Positions 41,101-49,885 of a stretch of DNA of 64,000 bases are shown in pieces. The translations under genes and the position numbers were made by a program. Location of the stretch: positions 90,641 through 154,640 of the forward strand of contig NZ_CACSJP010000011.1 in the NCBI RefSeq assembly GCF_902706095.1. Reading direction: 5' to 3'. The stretch comes from Rhizobium sp. 18065 (GTDB lineage Bacteria; Pseudomonadota; Alphaproteobacteria; Rhizobiales; Rhizobiaceae). The notes below the pieces were generated by a model. It saw only the letters and a program-made list of their open reading frames with translations, made no database searches and was not told the DNA's origin. Numbering within the stretch: position 1 is the stretch's first letter; the number at the start of each line of letters is the position of its first letter.

Positions 41101-43713
41101 TCAGCGGGCTTGTACAGTCTGAATGCCCTTAACTTGCCGCCGGCCTTCGTGCTTAAAGAACCATTGCTTGGTCGCTTCCGATGCGAGCAGATACAGCAGC
41201 GTGATGACGAGAATACCGGCCATCACGAAGGGCGGCAGCGGTACGAAGCCGAACCAACCGGCAAAAGGCAAATAGGGTGTGGCGACGGCCAGAAGCAGGG
41301 TGGCGAGGCTGAGCCAGGCGAGCAGGCTGCTGGGGCGGCTCAGCCAGAACGCCTTGCGGGTGCGTATAACGAAGACGATGGCAAGCTCGGTAATCAGTGA
41401 CTCCACGAACCATGCCGTCTGAAACGTCTCCGCGCTCGCCTGCACGACACCAAGCAGGAAGCCGAAGGTGATGAAATCGAACAGGGTGCTGACGAGGCCG
41501 AAACTCAGCATGAAGCGGCGGATATAGCCGATATCCCAATGCCGTGGCGATTTGGTCTGGTCGATGTCGACATTGTCGGAGGCGATCGCCAACGAGGGAA
41601 GGTCGGACAGGAAGTTGTTCAATAGGATCTGCTTGGCGAGCAGCGGCAGGAACGGCAGGAACAGCGAGGCGAAGGCCATGCTGATCATGTTGCCGAAGCT
41701 GGCGCTGGTGGTGATCGAGATGTATTTCATGGTGTTGGCGAAGGTCTTGCGGCTGTCGTCGATCCCGGTCAGCAGCACGCCTAGATCCCGTTGCAGGAGG
41801 ATCATGTCGGCGGCTTCGCGCGCCACATCGACCGCGCTTTCCACCGAGATGCCGATATCGGCCGTGTGGAGCGCAGGCGCGTCATTGATGCCGTCGCCGA
41901 GATAACCGACGGTATGGCCGCGCTGACGCAGCGCCGCGATGATGCGCTCTTTCTGGTTCGGGTCGATCTCGACGAAGAGATCGGTTTTCGGCGCAAGGCC
42001 GAACAGCGCTTCCTTCGTCATGTGCGAAAGCTCTTCGCCCGTGATCATGCCATGCGCCTTCAATCCGACTGCCGCAGCCAGATGCTGGGCGACGTAGCGG
42101 TTGTCGCCGGTGATGACTTTGATGCCGATGCCGCGCGCGGCCATCGCCTTCAGCGTCTCCGCAACCCCCGGCTTGGGCGGGTCTAGGAAGAGCAAGAAGC
42201 CCGCGAAGGAGAGATCGGCTTCGTCCGAGCGGCCGTAGGACGGCTTTCGAGGAATATGGCGGATCGCCAGCGCCAGCACCCGATAGCCCTCCGCGCTCCA
42301 CGCCTTGAACCTCTCCTCCAGCGCATTGCGTCTTTCGTCATCGAGCGGGGCCGTCCCGGTTTTCGTCAGGACCGATGTGCAGGCGGCGGTGACGTTCTGG
42401 ACCGCGCCCTTGCAGATCATCAGGTCATCCTGCTCGGCGTCCTTGCACACCACCACCGAGAGCGATTTGCGCACGAAATCATAGGGGATTTCATCGACCT
42501 TGGCATATCCGGCGATATCGCCGCTCCCGGCGGACGCGGCGGCGATGGCTTCGTCGAGCGGGTTCTTCAATCCGGTTTGCAGCATGGCATTCAGCCGCGC
42601 CAACAGCATCACGTCGGCCGATGCCGCGCCATCGGTATCGAAGTAACCGTCCAGATGGATGACGCCTTCCGTCAGCGTCCCGGTCTTGTCGGTGCACAGG
42701 ATATCCATGCTGCCGAGGTTCTCGATCGCTTCCAGACGCCGAACGATGACACCGTTGCCGGCCAGCGTCCGGGCGCCCCGCGCTAGCGTGACGCTGATGA
42801 TCGCCGGCAGGAGTTCGGGCGTCAGGCCCACGGCGAGCGCCAGCGAGAACAGCAGGGAATCGATCAGCGGCCGCTCCAGCAGCAGGTTGGCGACGAAGAC
42901 TAGGACGACGATCACCAGCATGATCTGCGTCATCAGATAGCCGAAGCGGCGGATGCCGGCCGCGAATTCGGTCTCGGGCGTCTTGCGCTGGATGGCGGCG
43001 GCTATGCCGGCGAATTCCGTCCGGTTGCCGGTCTTGACGACGAGCACGCTTGCCGTGCCGCTGCGCACAGACGTGCCGGTGAAGACGACGTTGCTGCGGT
43101 GTGACAGTCCTGCATCCAGAGCCGTCTCGCCGGGTGATTTCACCACCGGAAAGGTTTCGCCCGTCAGCACGGCCTCGCTGACGTTGAAATCGCGTGCCTC
43201 CAAAATGACGCCATCGGCTGCGATCAGGCTTCCTGCCGATAGTCTGAGGATGTCGCCGGGGACGATCTCTTCCGTCGGGATGTTGGTTTCCGCACCGTCG
43301 CGCAGGATCGTAGCCTTGGCTGAAATGCGCTTCTTCAGTGTGTCCATCGCCTTCGAGGCGCTGTACTCCTGGGTGAAGCTCAGCATACAGCTGGCCAGCA
43401 CGATCACACCGATGATCAGCGCTTCCTCACCTTCGCCGACGACGGCCGAGACAATCGCCGCGAAGATCAGGATCAAAACCAGCGGGCTGTAGAACTGCCT
43501 CGCAAAAAGCCGGAGCGGCGTCGCGCCGCCCTCGCTGGTCAGACTGTTTCTCCCGTCCCGGGACAGGCGGGCGCGCGCCTCGTCGGAGGAGAGCCCTCCT
43601 GTGGTCGCCTGCAGTTCGATATTCAGGTCGGCGACAGGCCGTGACCAATAAGCAGCAGAGGGGGCGGCATCGTCTGTAAGCGACGATGACGTGACAAGTC
43701 CGGATGGTTGCAT
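41101..43713 (-). CDS. mgtA: Magnesium-translocating P-type ATPase (MgtA/MgtB)
   Basis: An 870-residue P3B-type ATPase importing Mg2+ across the inner membrane. The N-terminal cation-ATPase domain (LSSDEARARLSRDGRNSLTS) precedes TM1-2. The actuator motif is AVLTGETFP, the phosphorylation site CTDKTGTLTEGVI, the hinge GDGINDAPALHTADIGISV. TM6 and the last four TM helices follow. The frame opens 99 nt earlier, inside the neighbouring kinase gene, but ATG 43713 (MQPSGLVTSSS) has GAGGA upstream. No long Mg-sensing leader is possible because the upstream gene overlaps the promoter region. Confidence 0.92.
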   Translation of the reverse strand: MQPSGLVTSSSLTDDAAPSAAYWSRPVADLNIELQATTGGLSSDEARARLSRDGRNSLTSEGGATPLRLFARQFYSPLVLILIFAAIVSAVVGEGEEALIIGVIVLASCMLSFTQEYSASKAMDTLKKRISAKATILRDGAETNIPTEEIVPGDILRLSAGSLIAADGVILEARDFNVSEAVLTGETFPVVKSPGETALDAGLSHRSNVVFTGTSVRSGTASVLVVKTGNRTEFAGIAAAIQRKTPETEFAAGIRRFGYLMTQIMLVIVVLVFVANLLLERPLIDSLLFSLALAVGLTPELLPAIISVTLARGARTLAGNGVIVRRLEAIENLGSMDILCTDKTGTLTEGVIHLDGYFDTDGAASADVMLLARLNAMLQTGLKNPLDEAIAAASAGSGDIAGYAKVDEIPYDFVRKSLSVVVCKDAEQDDLMICKGAVQNVTAACTSVLTKTGTAPLDDERRNALEERFKAWSAEGYRVLALAIRHIPRKPSYGRSDEADLSFAGFLLFLDPPKPGVAETLKAMAARGIGIKVITGDNRYVAQHLAAAVGLKAHGMITGEELSHMTKEALFGLAPKTDLFVEIDPNQKERIIAALRQRGHTVGYLGDGINDAPALHTADIGISVESAVDVAREAADMILLQRDLGVLLTGIDDSRKTFANTMKYISITTSASFGNMISMAFASLFLPFLPLLAKQILLNNFLSDLPSLAIASDNVDIDQTKSPRHWDIGYIRRFMLSFGLVSTLFDFITFGFLLGVVQASAETFQTAWFVESLITELAIVFVIRTRKAFWLSRPSSLLAWLSLATLLLAVATPYLPFAGWFGFVPLPPFVMAGILVITLLYLLASEATKQWFFKHEGRRQVKGIQTVQAR

Positions 43714-43808
43714 CGCTTTTTCCTCGTCGCGATTGCAAGGACCGTAGCGCGACACTGCGGATGTTCTTCCCAAAACGGTTATGCTTGCGACACAAGCAGC
43801 GTTATGCC

Positions 43809-44885
43809 TCAAGCCGTGTTGGGCATTCGGGAGGTGAAAGTTGCTCGGGTGACCGCCACTTTCATGCCCGCCTCGCTCGATGAAATCGCGACGACCGCAT
43901 CGAGTTGCTTGGCGAGTGCGTCGATGATCACGGCGCCGAGGCCGGAACCGGGCTCGGGAGATGCGTTGACTTCACCCCTTCCGACACCGTTGTCGGAGAC
44001 GACAAGTTTCCAGTCCGGATCCTGAACCTCGTAGCTTACGAGGATGCGCGCATCCGCCCTCGGTTTGGGAAAGGCATATTTGATCGCGTTGATCACCAGC
44101 TCGGTGACGATCAGGCCGAGACTGACTGCATTCGCCGAAGGTATTGAGCTTTTATCCGCGGTGACGTCAATGGTCACCGTGTTGGTCTCCGGCACCATGG
44201 ACGCGGCCAGCCCCGAACATAGCTTCTTGAGATAGGCGGCCACCTCGATCTGGTCGATCCCGTCGGTCAGGTGCAGATAATTCTGGACCGCAGCCACGGA
44301 CATGACCCTTTGATGGGCATCATCGAGATGATGGCGGGTTTCTGGCGACGTCACGGCCCGGGCCTTGAGCATCAGGATGCTGGCGATAATCTGAAGGCTG
44401 TTGGCGACGCGGTGCTGCATCTCCTGGAAGAGGACACGCTGCTGCGCGAGCAGCTCCTTGGTACGCTCCAGCAGGGCCTGTTTTTGCGCTTCTGCCTGTC
44501 TCGCCTCGGTGATGTCCCGAAACGCCAGCAAGGTCATTGACCGGCCGGAACCCGTATATCGCACCGTCCTAGCGCTCAACAGCATGGTACGTCGACCGAG
44601 CCGGGGAACCTCGCGCTCGAACTCGAAACCGGCGATCGGCTTGTGCTCGGGAATAGCGGTTTTCAGGAAATCGCGTAGCACCGGGATGTCCCACTGCCGC
44701 TCATCGAGATCATAAAGGGTGATCCCGTGCGAATGGGTCGGATCAATATCAAACGTGTGATAGAACGCATCGTTCGCCGCGATCACACCGAGCTTGTCGT
44801 CGAGAACTACGAATGGTTCGGGTATAGTCTCGACGATCGCCAAAGCGAGCGTTTGGGCGTCCTCTGGATGTTCGAACTGTTTCAT
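43809..44885 (-). CDS. PAS sensor histidine kinase (HisKA_2 type)
   Basis: A 358-residue soluble kinase. One PAS domain covers about 15-130 (EPFVVLDDKLGVIAANDAFY), with a PAC tail (LLAFRDITEARQAEAQKQ). The HisKA_2 phospho-acceptor is in LFQEMQHRVANSLQIIASIL. The ATPase domain has VTELVINAIKYAF and SDNGVGRGE. Such kinases belong to the general-stress and light-response families of Rhizobiales. An in-frame GTG 45 nt upstream is possible. It lies 95 bp before the Mg ATPase start on the same strand. The first 45 nt of the longer frame look non-coding. Confidence 0.87.
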   Translation of the reverse strand: MKQFEHPEDAQTLALAIVETIPEPFVVLDDKLGVIAANDAFYHTFDIDPTHSHGITLYDLDERQWDIPVLRDFLKTAIPEHKPIAGFEFEREVPRLGRRTMLLSARTVRYTGSGRSMTLLAFRDITEARQAEAQKQALLERTKELLAQQRVLFQEMQHRVANSLQIIASILMLKARAVTSPETRHHLDDAHQRVMSVAAVQNYLHLTDGIDQIEVAAYLKKLCSGLAASMVPETNTVTIDVTADKSSIPSANAVSLGLIVTELVINAIKYAFPKPRADARILVSYEVQDPDWKLVVSDNGVGRGEVNASPEPGSGLGAVIIDALAKQLDAVVAISSSEAGMKVAVTRATFTSRMPNTA

Positions 44886-45066
44886 GGGGCCCATGCCCCC
44901 AACGATGTCGGCGCGAGCCGCGGCCTGCACATGAATTACTGTTCCGATGTTATGACCTGCCTCGAATGACCCCTAACACATTCGCACCATCAAGGGACAG
45001 GTGTCCGTGCGGGTTTTTATTCCCGGGCTGCCGCTGCATATCTAGCTGGCAAGCTCTCTCCTTCCA

Positions 45067-45288
45067 ACTTCTTGCTGATGCCACCCTGATCGGGATCGCG
45101 ATCCCCGTGTAACCGAGGTCGGCTCGATCGAAGGACAGGTCGATATCTTCGGCAGACCGACGAAGGGCACCGAATGCTTTGGAAATGGACGTGCCACTCC
45201 TGGCAACGCCGTCGGCGGGTCCTGCCTCGTAATAGTGGATCTCGAGCACTCCTGAGGATGCGCGCTTTAAGGTTGGCTTTTGTGACAT
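45067..45288 (-). pseudogene. Chimeric relic: alpha/beta hydrolase start fused to AbiEii fragment
   Basis: On the minus strand the frame begins MSQKPTLKRASSGVLEIHYY and EAGPADG, the usual N-terminus of an alpha/beta hydrolase, and then switches abruptly to GTSISKAFGALRRSAEDIDL and SFDRADLGYTG, the nucleotidyltransferase core of an AbiEii toxin. The DNA at 45067-45205 is close to 60124-60262, inside the intact abiEii gene of this window, with one base missing near 45112 that shifts the frame. No functional protein is expected. Confidence 0.82.
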
Positions 45289-45312
45289 GATTATTCCGCC
45301 TGAAGGTTTCCG

Positions 45313-46162
45313 TCAGATGAAGCTGGCTTCCTGTGAGGCAAGCAAAACAAAGACCGGGGCAAGCTCGACCGGCTGGCCGGGGCGACCGAAGTCGCTGTCC
45401 TTGCCGAAATTCTTCACCTTCTCGTCCGGCTGGCCACCACTCGGTTGGAGAACCGTCCATACCGGTCCCGGTGCGGCGACATTCGCGCGGATACCTCGTT
45501 CGATCAGCTGTTTGGCGAGAGCCTTCGTATAGGCGACGATACAGGCTTTTGTCGTGGCATAGTCGAGCAGTATCGGTGACGGGTGATAAGCCTGAATGGA
45601 AGCTGTCGTTATCACCGCGGAACCCACGGCCATATGCGGCACGGCGGCCTGTGCGATCCAGTGAAGCGCATAGAGATTGGTCTTCATCGTCTTATCGAAG
45701 TCTTGGGTCGACAGATCCTCGATCTTCTCGCAATACTGCTGCCGACCGGCATTGACGACGAAAATGTCCAGACCGCCAAGCCCGGAAACGGCCTTCTCTA
45801 CGAGCTCCTTGCACCATCTTCGTCCTTGATATCTCCCGGCAGGGCGACAGACTGTCTGCCCTCGGCTTCGATAAGGGCGATCACCTCTTTCGCGTCCCAT
45901 TCCTCATCCGGCAGATAGGCAATCGCGACATCGGCGCCTTCGCGAGCGAAGGCGTTGCCGCGGCGCGACCGATGCCGGCATCGCCGCCGGTGACGAGCGC
46001 CTTCCAGCCGTTGAGCTTCCCCGACCCGTGATAACTCTCTTCGCCGTGATCCGGAATAGGATCCATCTTGCGGGCAAGGCCGGGGGCCTGTTGCGGCTGA
46101 TCCGGAAAAGCGGGACCGGGATAAAGCCTACGAGGGTCGTTTAAGGAGAGTTTGTGGTTCAT
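45313..46162 (-). pseudogene. Short-chain dehydrogenase, frameshifted
   Basis: An SDR-family oxidoreductase gene (normally ~285-300 codons). The start reads MNHKLSLNDPRRLYPGPAFP with ALVTGGDAGIGRAAA (the NAD(P)-binding TGxxxGIG). Frame is lost near 45950 and again near 45810-45890. The rest reads KELVEKAVSGLGGLDIFVVN, then ITTASIQAYHPSPILLDYAT (with the catalytic Tyr in DYATTKACI) and ends at ASQEASFI, before the last ~25 codons. At least two frameshifts and a truncated 3' end. Confidence 0.87.
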
Positions 46163-46626
46163 GATGACATCCGATGTTTTTTGAGAATGCATGTCTGCGA
46201 ACGCCCGTTTTATTCTTTTGTTCCTGCAACTCCGGCGGCTCCGAGCAAACTTTGAACCTTCGTTCGCCGTGATTATCGATGAACGAGGAAATGAAGTCCA
46301 AGTGCGCAGACAAGCAGATGCAAGATCGACCACATCGCCGAAAGCGGCAAAGACTGCAGCATGCTCGGCGACGGCAAACAAGGACGATATTGGTGGCGAA
46401 AAGGCGGCGGTTCCCGAAAGAGCAAGGCACAGGTCATCCCGGAGCTACAAAGGGTGGCGAGAAACGAGCAGGCAATCGCGACCGGCGACAAACCGTCACG
46501 GCTTCGGCAAAGAACACGGCTGCTAACGAAAGGCCTATCGCCGAGCACCGCGCCCGACTCTGGCGAGTCCGGTCACGCGCTCCAATGACGCTCCGCTCAC
46601 AGGTGCTATGTATTCTTAGACCAAGT
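46163..46626. other. 464-bp stretch without a recognised gene
   Basis: Open frames are Arg/Lys-rich and unlike known proteins. The region lies between the dead SDR gene and the inverted repeat. It probably holds the SDR promoter and debris. Nothing else was recognised. Confidence 0.4.
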
Positions 46627-46694
46627 GTGTTGGTTTTCACGCGGAACTGAGCCTTATGCGCCTAACCGGCTCAGTTCTGCGTGGAAACCAACAC
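46627..46694. repeat. 27-bp imperfect inverted repeat (fold-back)
   Basis: The left arm 46627-46653 (begins GTGTTGGTTTTCACG) and right arm 46668-46694 (ends CGTGGAAACCAACAC) match at 25 of 27 positions when folded, with a 14-nt loop. The right arm belongs to the broken isochorismatase-like gene; the left is an inverted copy of it. This looks like a fold-back inversion scar rather than a terminator: there is no T-run. Confidence 0.85.
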
Positions 46695-47167
46695 CGAACG
46701 GCCCGCTGATTCCGGAAATCCACCAGAACGCCCCGCACGCCCAGTATGTAGCGCGTAAAGGCGAGATCAACGCGTGGGACAATCCCGACTTCGTGGCAGC
46801 CGTGAAGGCGACCGGCCGCAAGACGCTGATCGTCGCCGGCACCATCACCAGCGTCTGCATGGCCTTCCCGGCCATTGCGGCGGTACAGGGCGGCTACAAG
46901 GTCTTCGCCGTGGTCGACGCATCCGACACCTATTCCAAGATGGCTGAGGAGATCACGCTTGACCGCGTCGTGCAAGCCGGTGTCGTTCCGATGGACACCG
47001 CCGCGGTCGCCTCCGAACTGCAGAAGACTTGGAACCGCCCGGACGCGCAGGAATGGGCTGAAGTCTATACAAAAATCTTCCCCGCTTATGCGCTGCTCAT
47101 CGAAAGCCATCTTAAGGCCCAGGAAGTCGTGACCAAGAACGAACAGTTCGACTCAGCACGCGGCTGA
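46668..47167 (+). pseudogene. Isochorismatase-family hydrolase (YcaC-like), 5'-truncated
   Basis: The C-terminal two thirds of a YcaC-type hydrolase. The reading frame runs NGPLIPEIHQNAPHAQYVAR, INAWDNPDFVAAVKATGRKT and LIVAGTITSVCMAFPAIAAV, with the catalytic Cys in that last segment and the Lys in KATGRK. The N-terminal ~75 codons with the catalytic Asp are missing, replaced by the fold-back repeat, and the frame is shifted at the junction (WKPTPNGP instead of a VETGPNGP-like start). The open frame can be extended to 46625 but the extension is repeat sequence. Inactive. Confidence 0.83.
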
Positions 47168-47420
47168 TTTAACTCAGATACTCCGCGCGACGCGGCACCT
47201 ATCGCTCCGAGTATCTACCGTGCTTAGATGTCGAACGTACATGTCCGGCGGATGCTGTCGGATCGCCCGGAGATCAACAGCGAAGGCGAGATCACAATCT
47301 CGAGCCTAGATTCAGCGTGTTGAAGGCCATGTTTGCCATCATTAAGCTCGATTCCGACCACCCACAGAGCACTGCTGTCAGCGTGCCCTATGTCGATTTG
47401 CTCGAAGGGAAGCTTGCAGG

Positions 47421-48479
47421 TTAGTTCACAAGACGTGCCAACGGTACCTTTACCGACAACGACAGCCCCTCGGCTCGCCAGTCCTTTTCCATCGTCCCGC
47501 TCAGGCCTTGGAGCGCCGCTTTTTCGAGCGTTGTACCGAAGCCTTCGCGATCCGATGCCTCCGCGAAACCCAGGGCGCCATGCTCATTCCATTTCAGATG
47601 AAGGAGTTCGTCTGCGGTACAAACGTCGACGGTCAATGTGCCGGAAGGAGTGGATAGGGCTCCATACTTTGCCGCATTCGTCGTCAGTTCGTGCAAGAGA
47701 AGCGCGAAAGATGTCAAAGCAGTGCCGGCGAGAGGCGCATCCGAGCCAGTGATGACAATGCGTGAGCCGTCAACATGTTCGTACGGCGCCAGAATGGCCT
47801 TGAGCAGTGCGGTCACGGTGGTGTCAGTTTGATTTGCCTCACCATCGCGCGTGAGGTCAGGCATCGTCAGTTCATGCGCCATGGCCAAAGCGTGCATCCT
47901 CGATCTAAGGTCCGCCGCCAGGTCTGTTACGCTTTTCGACCGCCGCGCGCTCAGAGAGATAAGACCCGCCGCGAGGCTGAACAGGTTCTTGATCCGGTGA
48001 TTTATCTCGCGCAGGAGAACGTCCTTATGGCGAGCTGCCTCCCTGAGGGCCTCCGCCTGCATCTCCAGTTCGTCTCTCTGCGCCGCCAATTGCTGGCGTT
48101 GTCGGTAGAGTTCAAAAAAGACGTCAACCTTGCTCCGCAAAATGTCCGGCTCGATCGGCTTCTGAATGAAGTCAACCGCACCTGCCTCGTACCCGCGAAA
48201 CCGACGCTGGCCGTCGGTTGTCCCGGCTGTGACGAAGATGATCGGAATACGGCGGGTACGGTCGTTGCCGCGCAGGAACTCCGCCAGTTCAAACCCGTTG
48301 AGGCCTGGCATTTGCACATCGACGAGGGCAAGCGCCACATCGTGTTGTAGCAGGAGCTCGAGTGCCTGGTCGCCCGACCGGGCTTTCAGAAGAAGAATAT
48401 CGTCACGGCGAAGCAGCGCCTCCAGTGACAGGAGATTTTCCTCAAGATCATCCACCAACAGAAACGGAACCGGCTCCAT
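47421..48479 (-). CDS. Receiver-HWE/HisKA_2 histidine kinase
   Basis: A 352-residue soluble protein with the receiver at the N-terminus. Receiver: FLLVDDLEENLLSLEALLRR, Asp in LALVDVQMPGLNG, Thr in IIFVTAG and Lys in FIQKPIE. A coiled linker leads to the kinase: phospho-His in LLREINHRIKNLFSLAAGL, N-box LLHELTTNAAKYGALS and a late GFGTTLEKAALQG. Last gene of a four-gene leftward signalling cluster, 3 bp after CheB. Confidence 0.88.
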   Translation of the reverse strand: MEPVPFLLVDDLEENLLSLEALLRRDDILLLKARSGDQALELLLQHDVALALVDVQMPGLNGFELAEFLRGNDRTRRIPIIFVTAGTTDGQRRFRGYEAGAVDFIQKPIEPDILRSKVDVFFELYRQRQQLAAQRDELEMQAEALREAARHKDVLLREINHRIKNLFSLAAGLISLSARRSKSVTDLAADLRSRMHALAMAHELTMPDLTRDGEANQTDTTVTALLKAILAPYEHVDGSRIVITGSDAPLAGTALTSFALLLHELTTNAAKYGALSTPSGTLTVDVCTADELLHLKWNEHGALGFAEASDREGFGTTLEKAALQGLSGTMEKDWRAEGLSLSVKVPLARLVN

Positions 48480-48482
48480 GTG

Positions 48483-49052
48483 TTACACAAACCTCTTTAG
48501 ATATTGGGCAATCGCCTTAAGTGAAAGGACACGGGCGCCGGGACACAATCGGAGGGCGGCTTCAGGCATTGCGGTTGCGAACGCGTGCGCCGGGTCTTGA
48601 ACCAGCGCCAGCCCACCCGCTTTGACGGCGGCAGCCAGACCGGTGGCACCATCGCTGTTGGCACCGGTCAGCACCACCGCAATCAGCGCCGGCCCAAAGG
48701 CATCGGCACCGCTTTCAAACAAAACATCGATCGATGGACGAGAAAAAAGAACGGGCTCGTCGGCAGATAGTGAAAGAGTCTTATCCACTTCAATCAGCAG
48801 ATGGTAGTCGGGTGGAGCAAAATAGATCGTGCCACCGCTCATCGGTTGTTTGTCCATGGCTTCCTGGACGTCAAGCTGACACTTGGCCCGAAACAGTTCG
48901 GCCATGATACTGCGTTTGTCTGGCGGAACATGAACGACGACAATGATCGGCAGGCGAAAGTCGGCGGGAAGCGCAGGCAGGATGACCGACAGGGCTTCGA
49001 GCGCGCCAGCAGACGCGCCAATAACGATGGCTTCGGGTTGAACTCTCGTCAT
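48483..49052 (-). CDS. CheB-type methylesterase without receiver
   Basis: A 189-residue CheB catalytic domain alone. The triad is visible: Ser in VIGASAGALEAL, His in VVVHVPPDKRS, Asp in LTGANSDGATGLAAAV. No receiver domain precedes it, so control must come through partner proteins. It overlaps the CheR gene by 4 bp, so both are translationally coupled. CheB/CheR pairs next to hybrid kinases often act on signalling proteins outside chemotaxis. Confidence 0.9.
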   Translation of the reverse strand: MTRVQPEAIVIGASAGALEALSVILPALPADFRLPIIVVVHVPPDKRSIMAELFRAKCQLDVQEAMDKQPMSGGTIYFAPPDYHLLIEVDKTLSLSADEPVLFSRPSIDVLFESGADAFGPALIAVVLTGANSDGATGLAAAVKAGGLALVQDPAHAFATAMPEAALRLCPGARVLSLKAIAQYLKRFV

Positions 49053-49885
49053 TCCGCCCGCCTCTGGTAAATTTTCTGCTCACGCACGAAATCGACGAAA
49101 GCGTTGGCGTGACTGGAAAACCGCAAGCTCTCCTTTGCGCCGAGACCGAGAAATCCTTTGCGGGCGATCGAATCCTTGAAGAGACCGAGCGCGCGGTCCT
49201 GCAGATTCCTGTTGAAATAGATCATCACGTTGCGGCAGGAAATGAGATGCATTTCTCCGAAACCGGCGTCAGTTACAAGACTGTGATCGGAGAACACGAC
49301 GTTTCGACGCAGGGTCTTGTCGAAGGAGACCCTCCCGTAGGCCGCCTGGTAGTAGTCCGAAAGCGAGGACTTGCCCCCGGATTTTCTGTGGTTCTCAGTG
49401 AAGAGCGGTATCCGATCGAGGGAATATACTCCCGCCTCTGCAGCTTCTAACGCTTGATGATTGATGTCGGTGGCGTAGAAGATTGTCCGATCTTCGAGCC
49501 CCTCCTCCCGGAACAGGATGACCAGCGAATAGAGTTCCTCGCCGTTGCTGCAACCGGCAACCCAGACTTTCAACGAGGGATAGGTACGAAGATGCGGTAC
49601 AAGCTTCTCGCGGACGGCTTTGAAGTAGGTCGGATCCCGGAACATCTCGCTGACCTGAACGGTCAGATAACGTAGCAACCGCGGCAGCAGAGCCGGATCA
49701 TGCAACACGCCTTCCTGCAATGCCGAGAAGGTTGGAAAACCTAATTGTTCGCGAGCCTGCTTGAGCCGACGCTTGATCGACGCCATCGCATAGTTGCGAA
49801 AATCGTAATGGTACTTGAGGAACAGGGCTTCAAGCAGGAGCCTGATCTCGATGTCTTCGATCTTTGCGGGTGCTAATTCGCTCAT
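49049..49885 (-). CDS. CheR-type protein-glutamate methyltransferase
   Basis: A 278-residue SAM-dependent methyltransferase. N-terminal helical part: FLKYHYDFRNYAMASIKRRL. SAM-binding: LKVWVAGCSNGEELYSLVIL. Typical C-terminal: HLISCRNVMIYFNRNLQDRA and GFLGLGAKESL. It overlaps both the upstream hybrid kinase (4 bp) and downstream CheB (4 bp). It would methylate Glu residues of a receptor-like partner, perhaps the coiled-coil region of the adjacent kinase (inference). Confidence 0.92.
   Translation of the reverse strand: MSELAPAKIEDIEIRLLLEALFLKYHYDFRNYAMASIKRRLKQAREQLGFPTFSALQEGVLHDPALLPRLLRYLTVQVSEMFRDPTYFKAVREKLVPHLRTYPSLKVWVAGCSNGEELYSLVILFREEGLEDRTIFYATDINHQALEAAEAGVYSLDRIPLFTENHRKSGGKSSLSDYYQAAYGRVSFDKTLRRNVVFSDHSLVTDAGFGEMHLISCRNVMIYFNRNLQDRALGLFKDSIARKGFLGLGAKESLRFSSHANAFVDFVREQKIYQRRAE

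Noticed and set aside
46279..46650. 123-codon plus-strand ORF upstream of the isochorismatase relic
   Set aside because: Lys/Arg-rich, no family, overlaps the fold-back repeat; unlikely to be coding.
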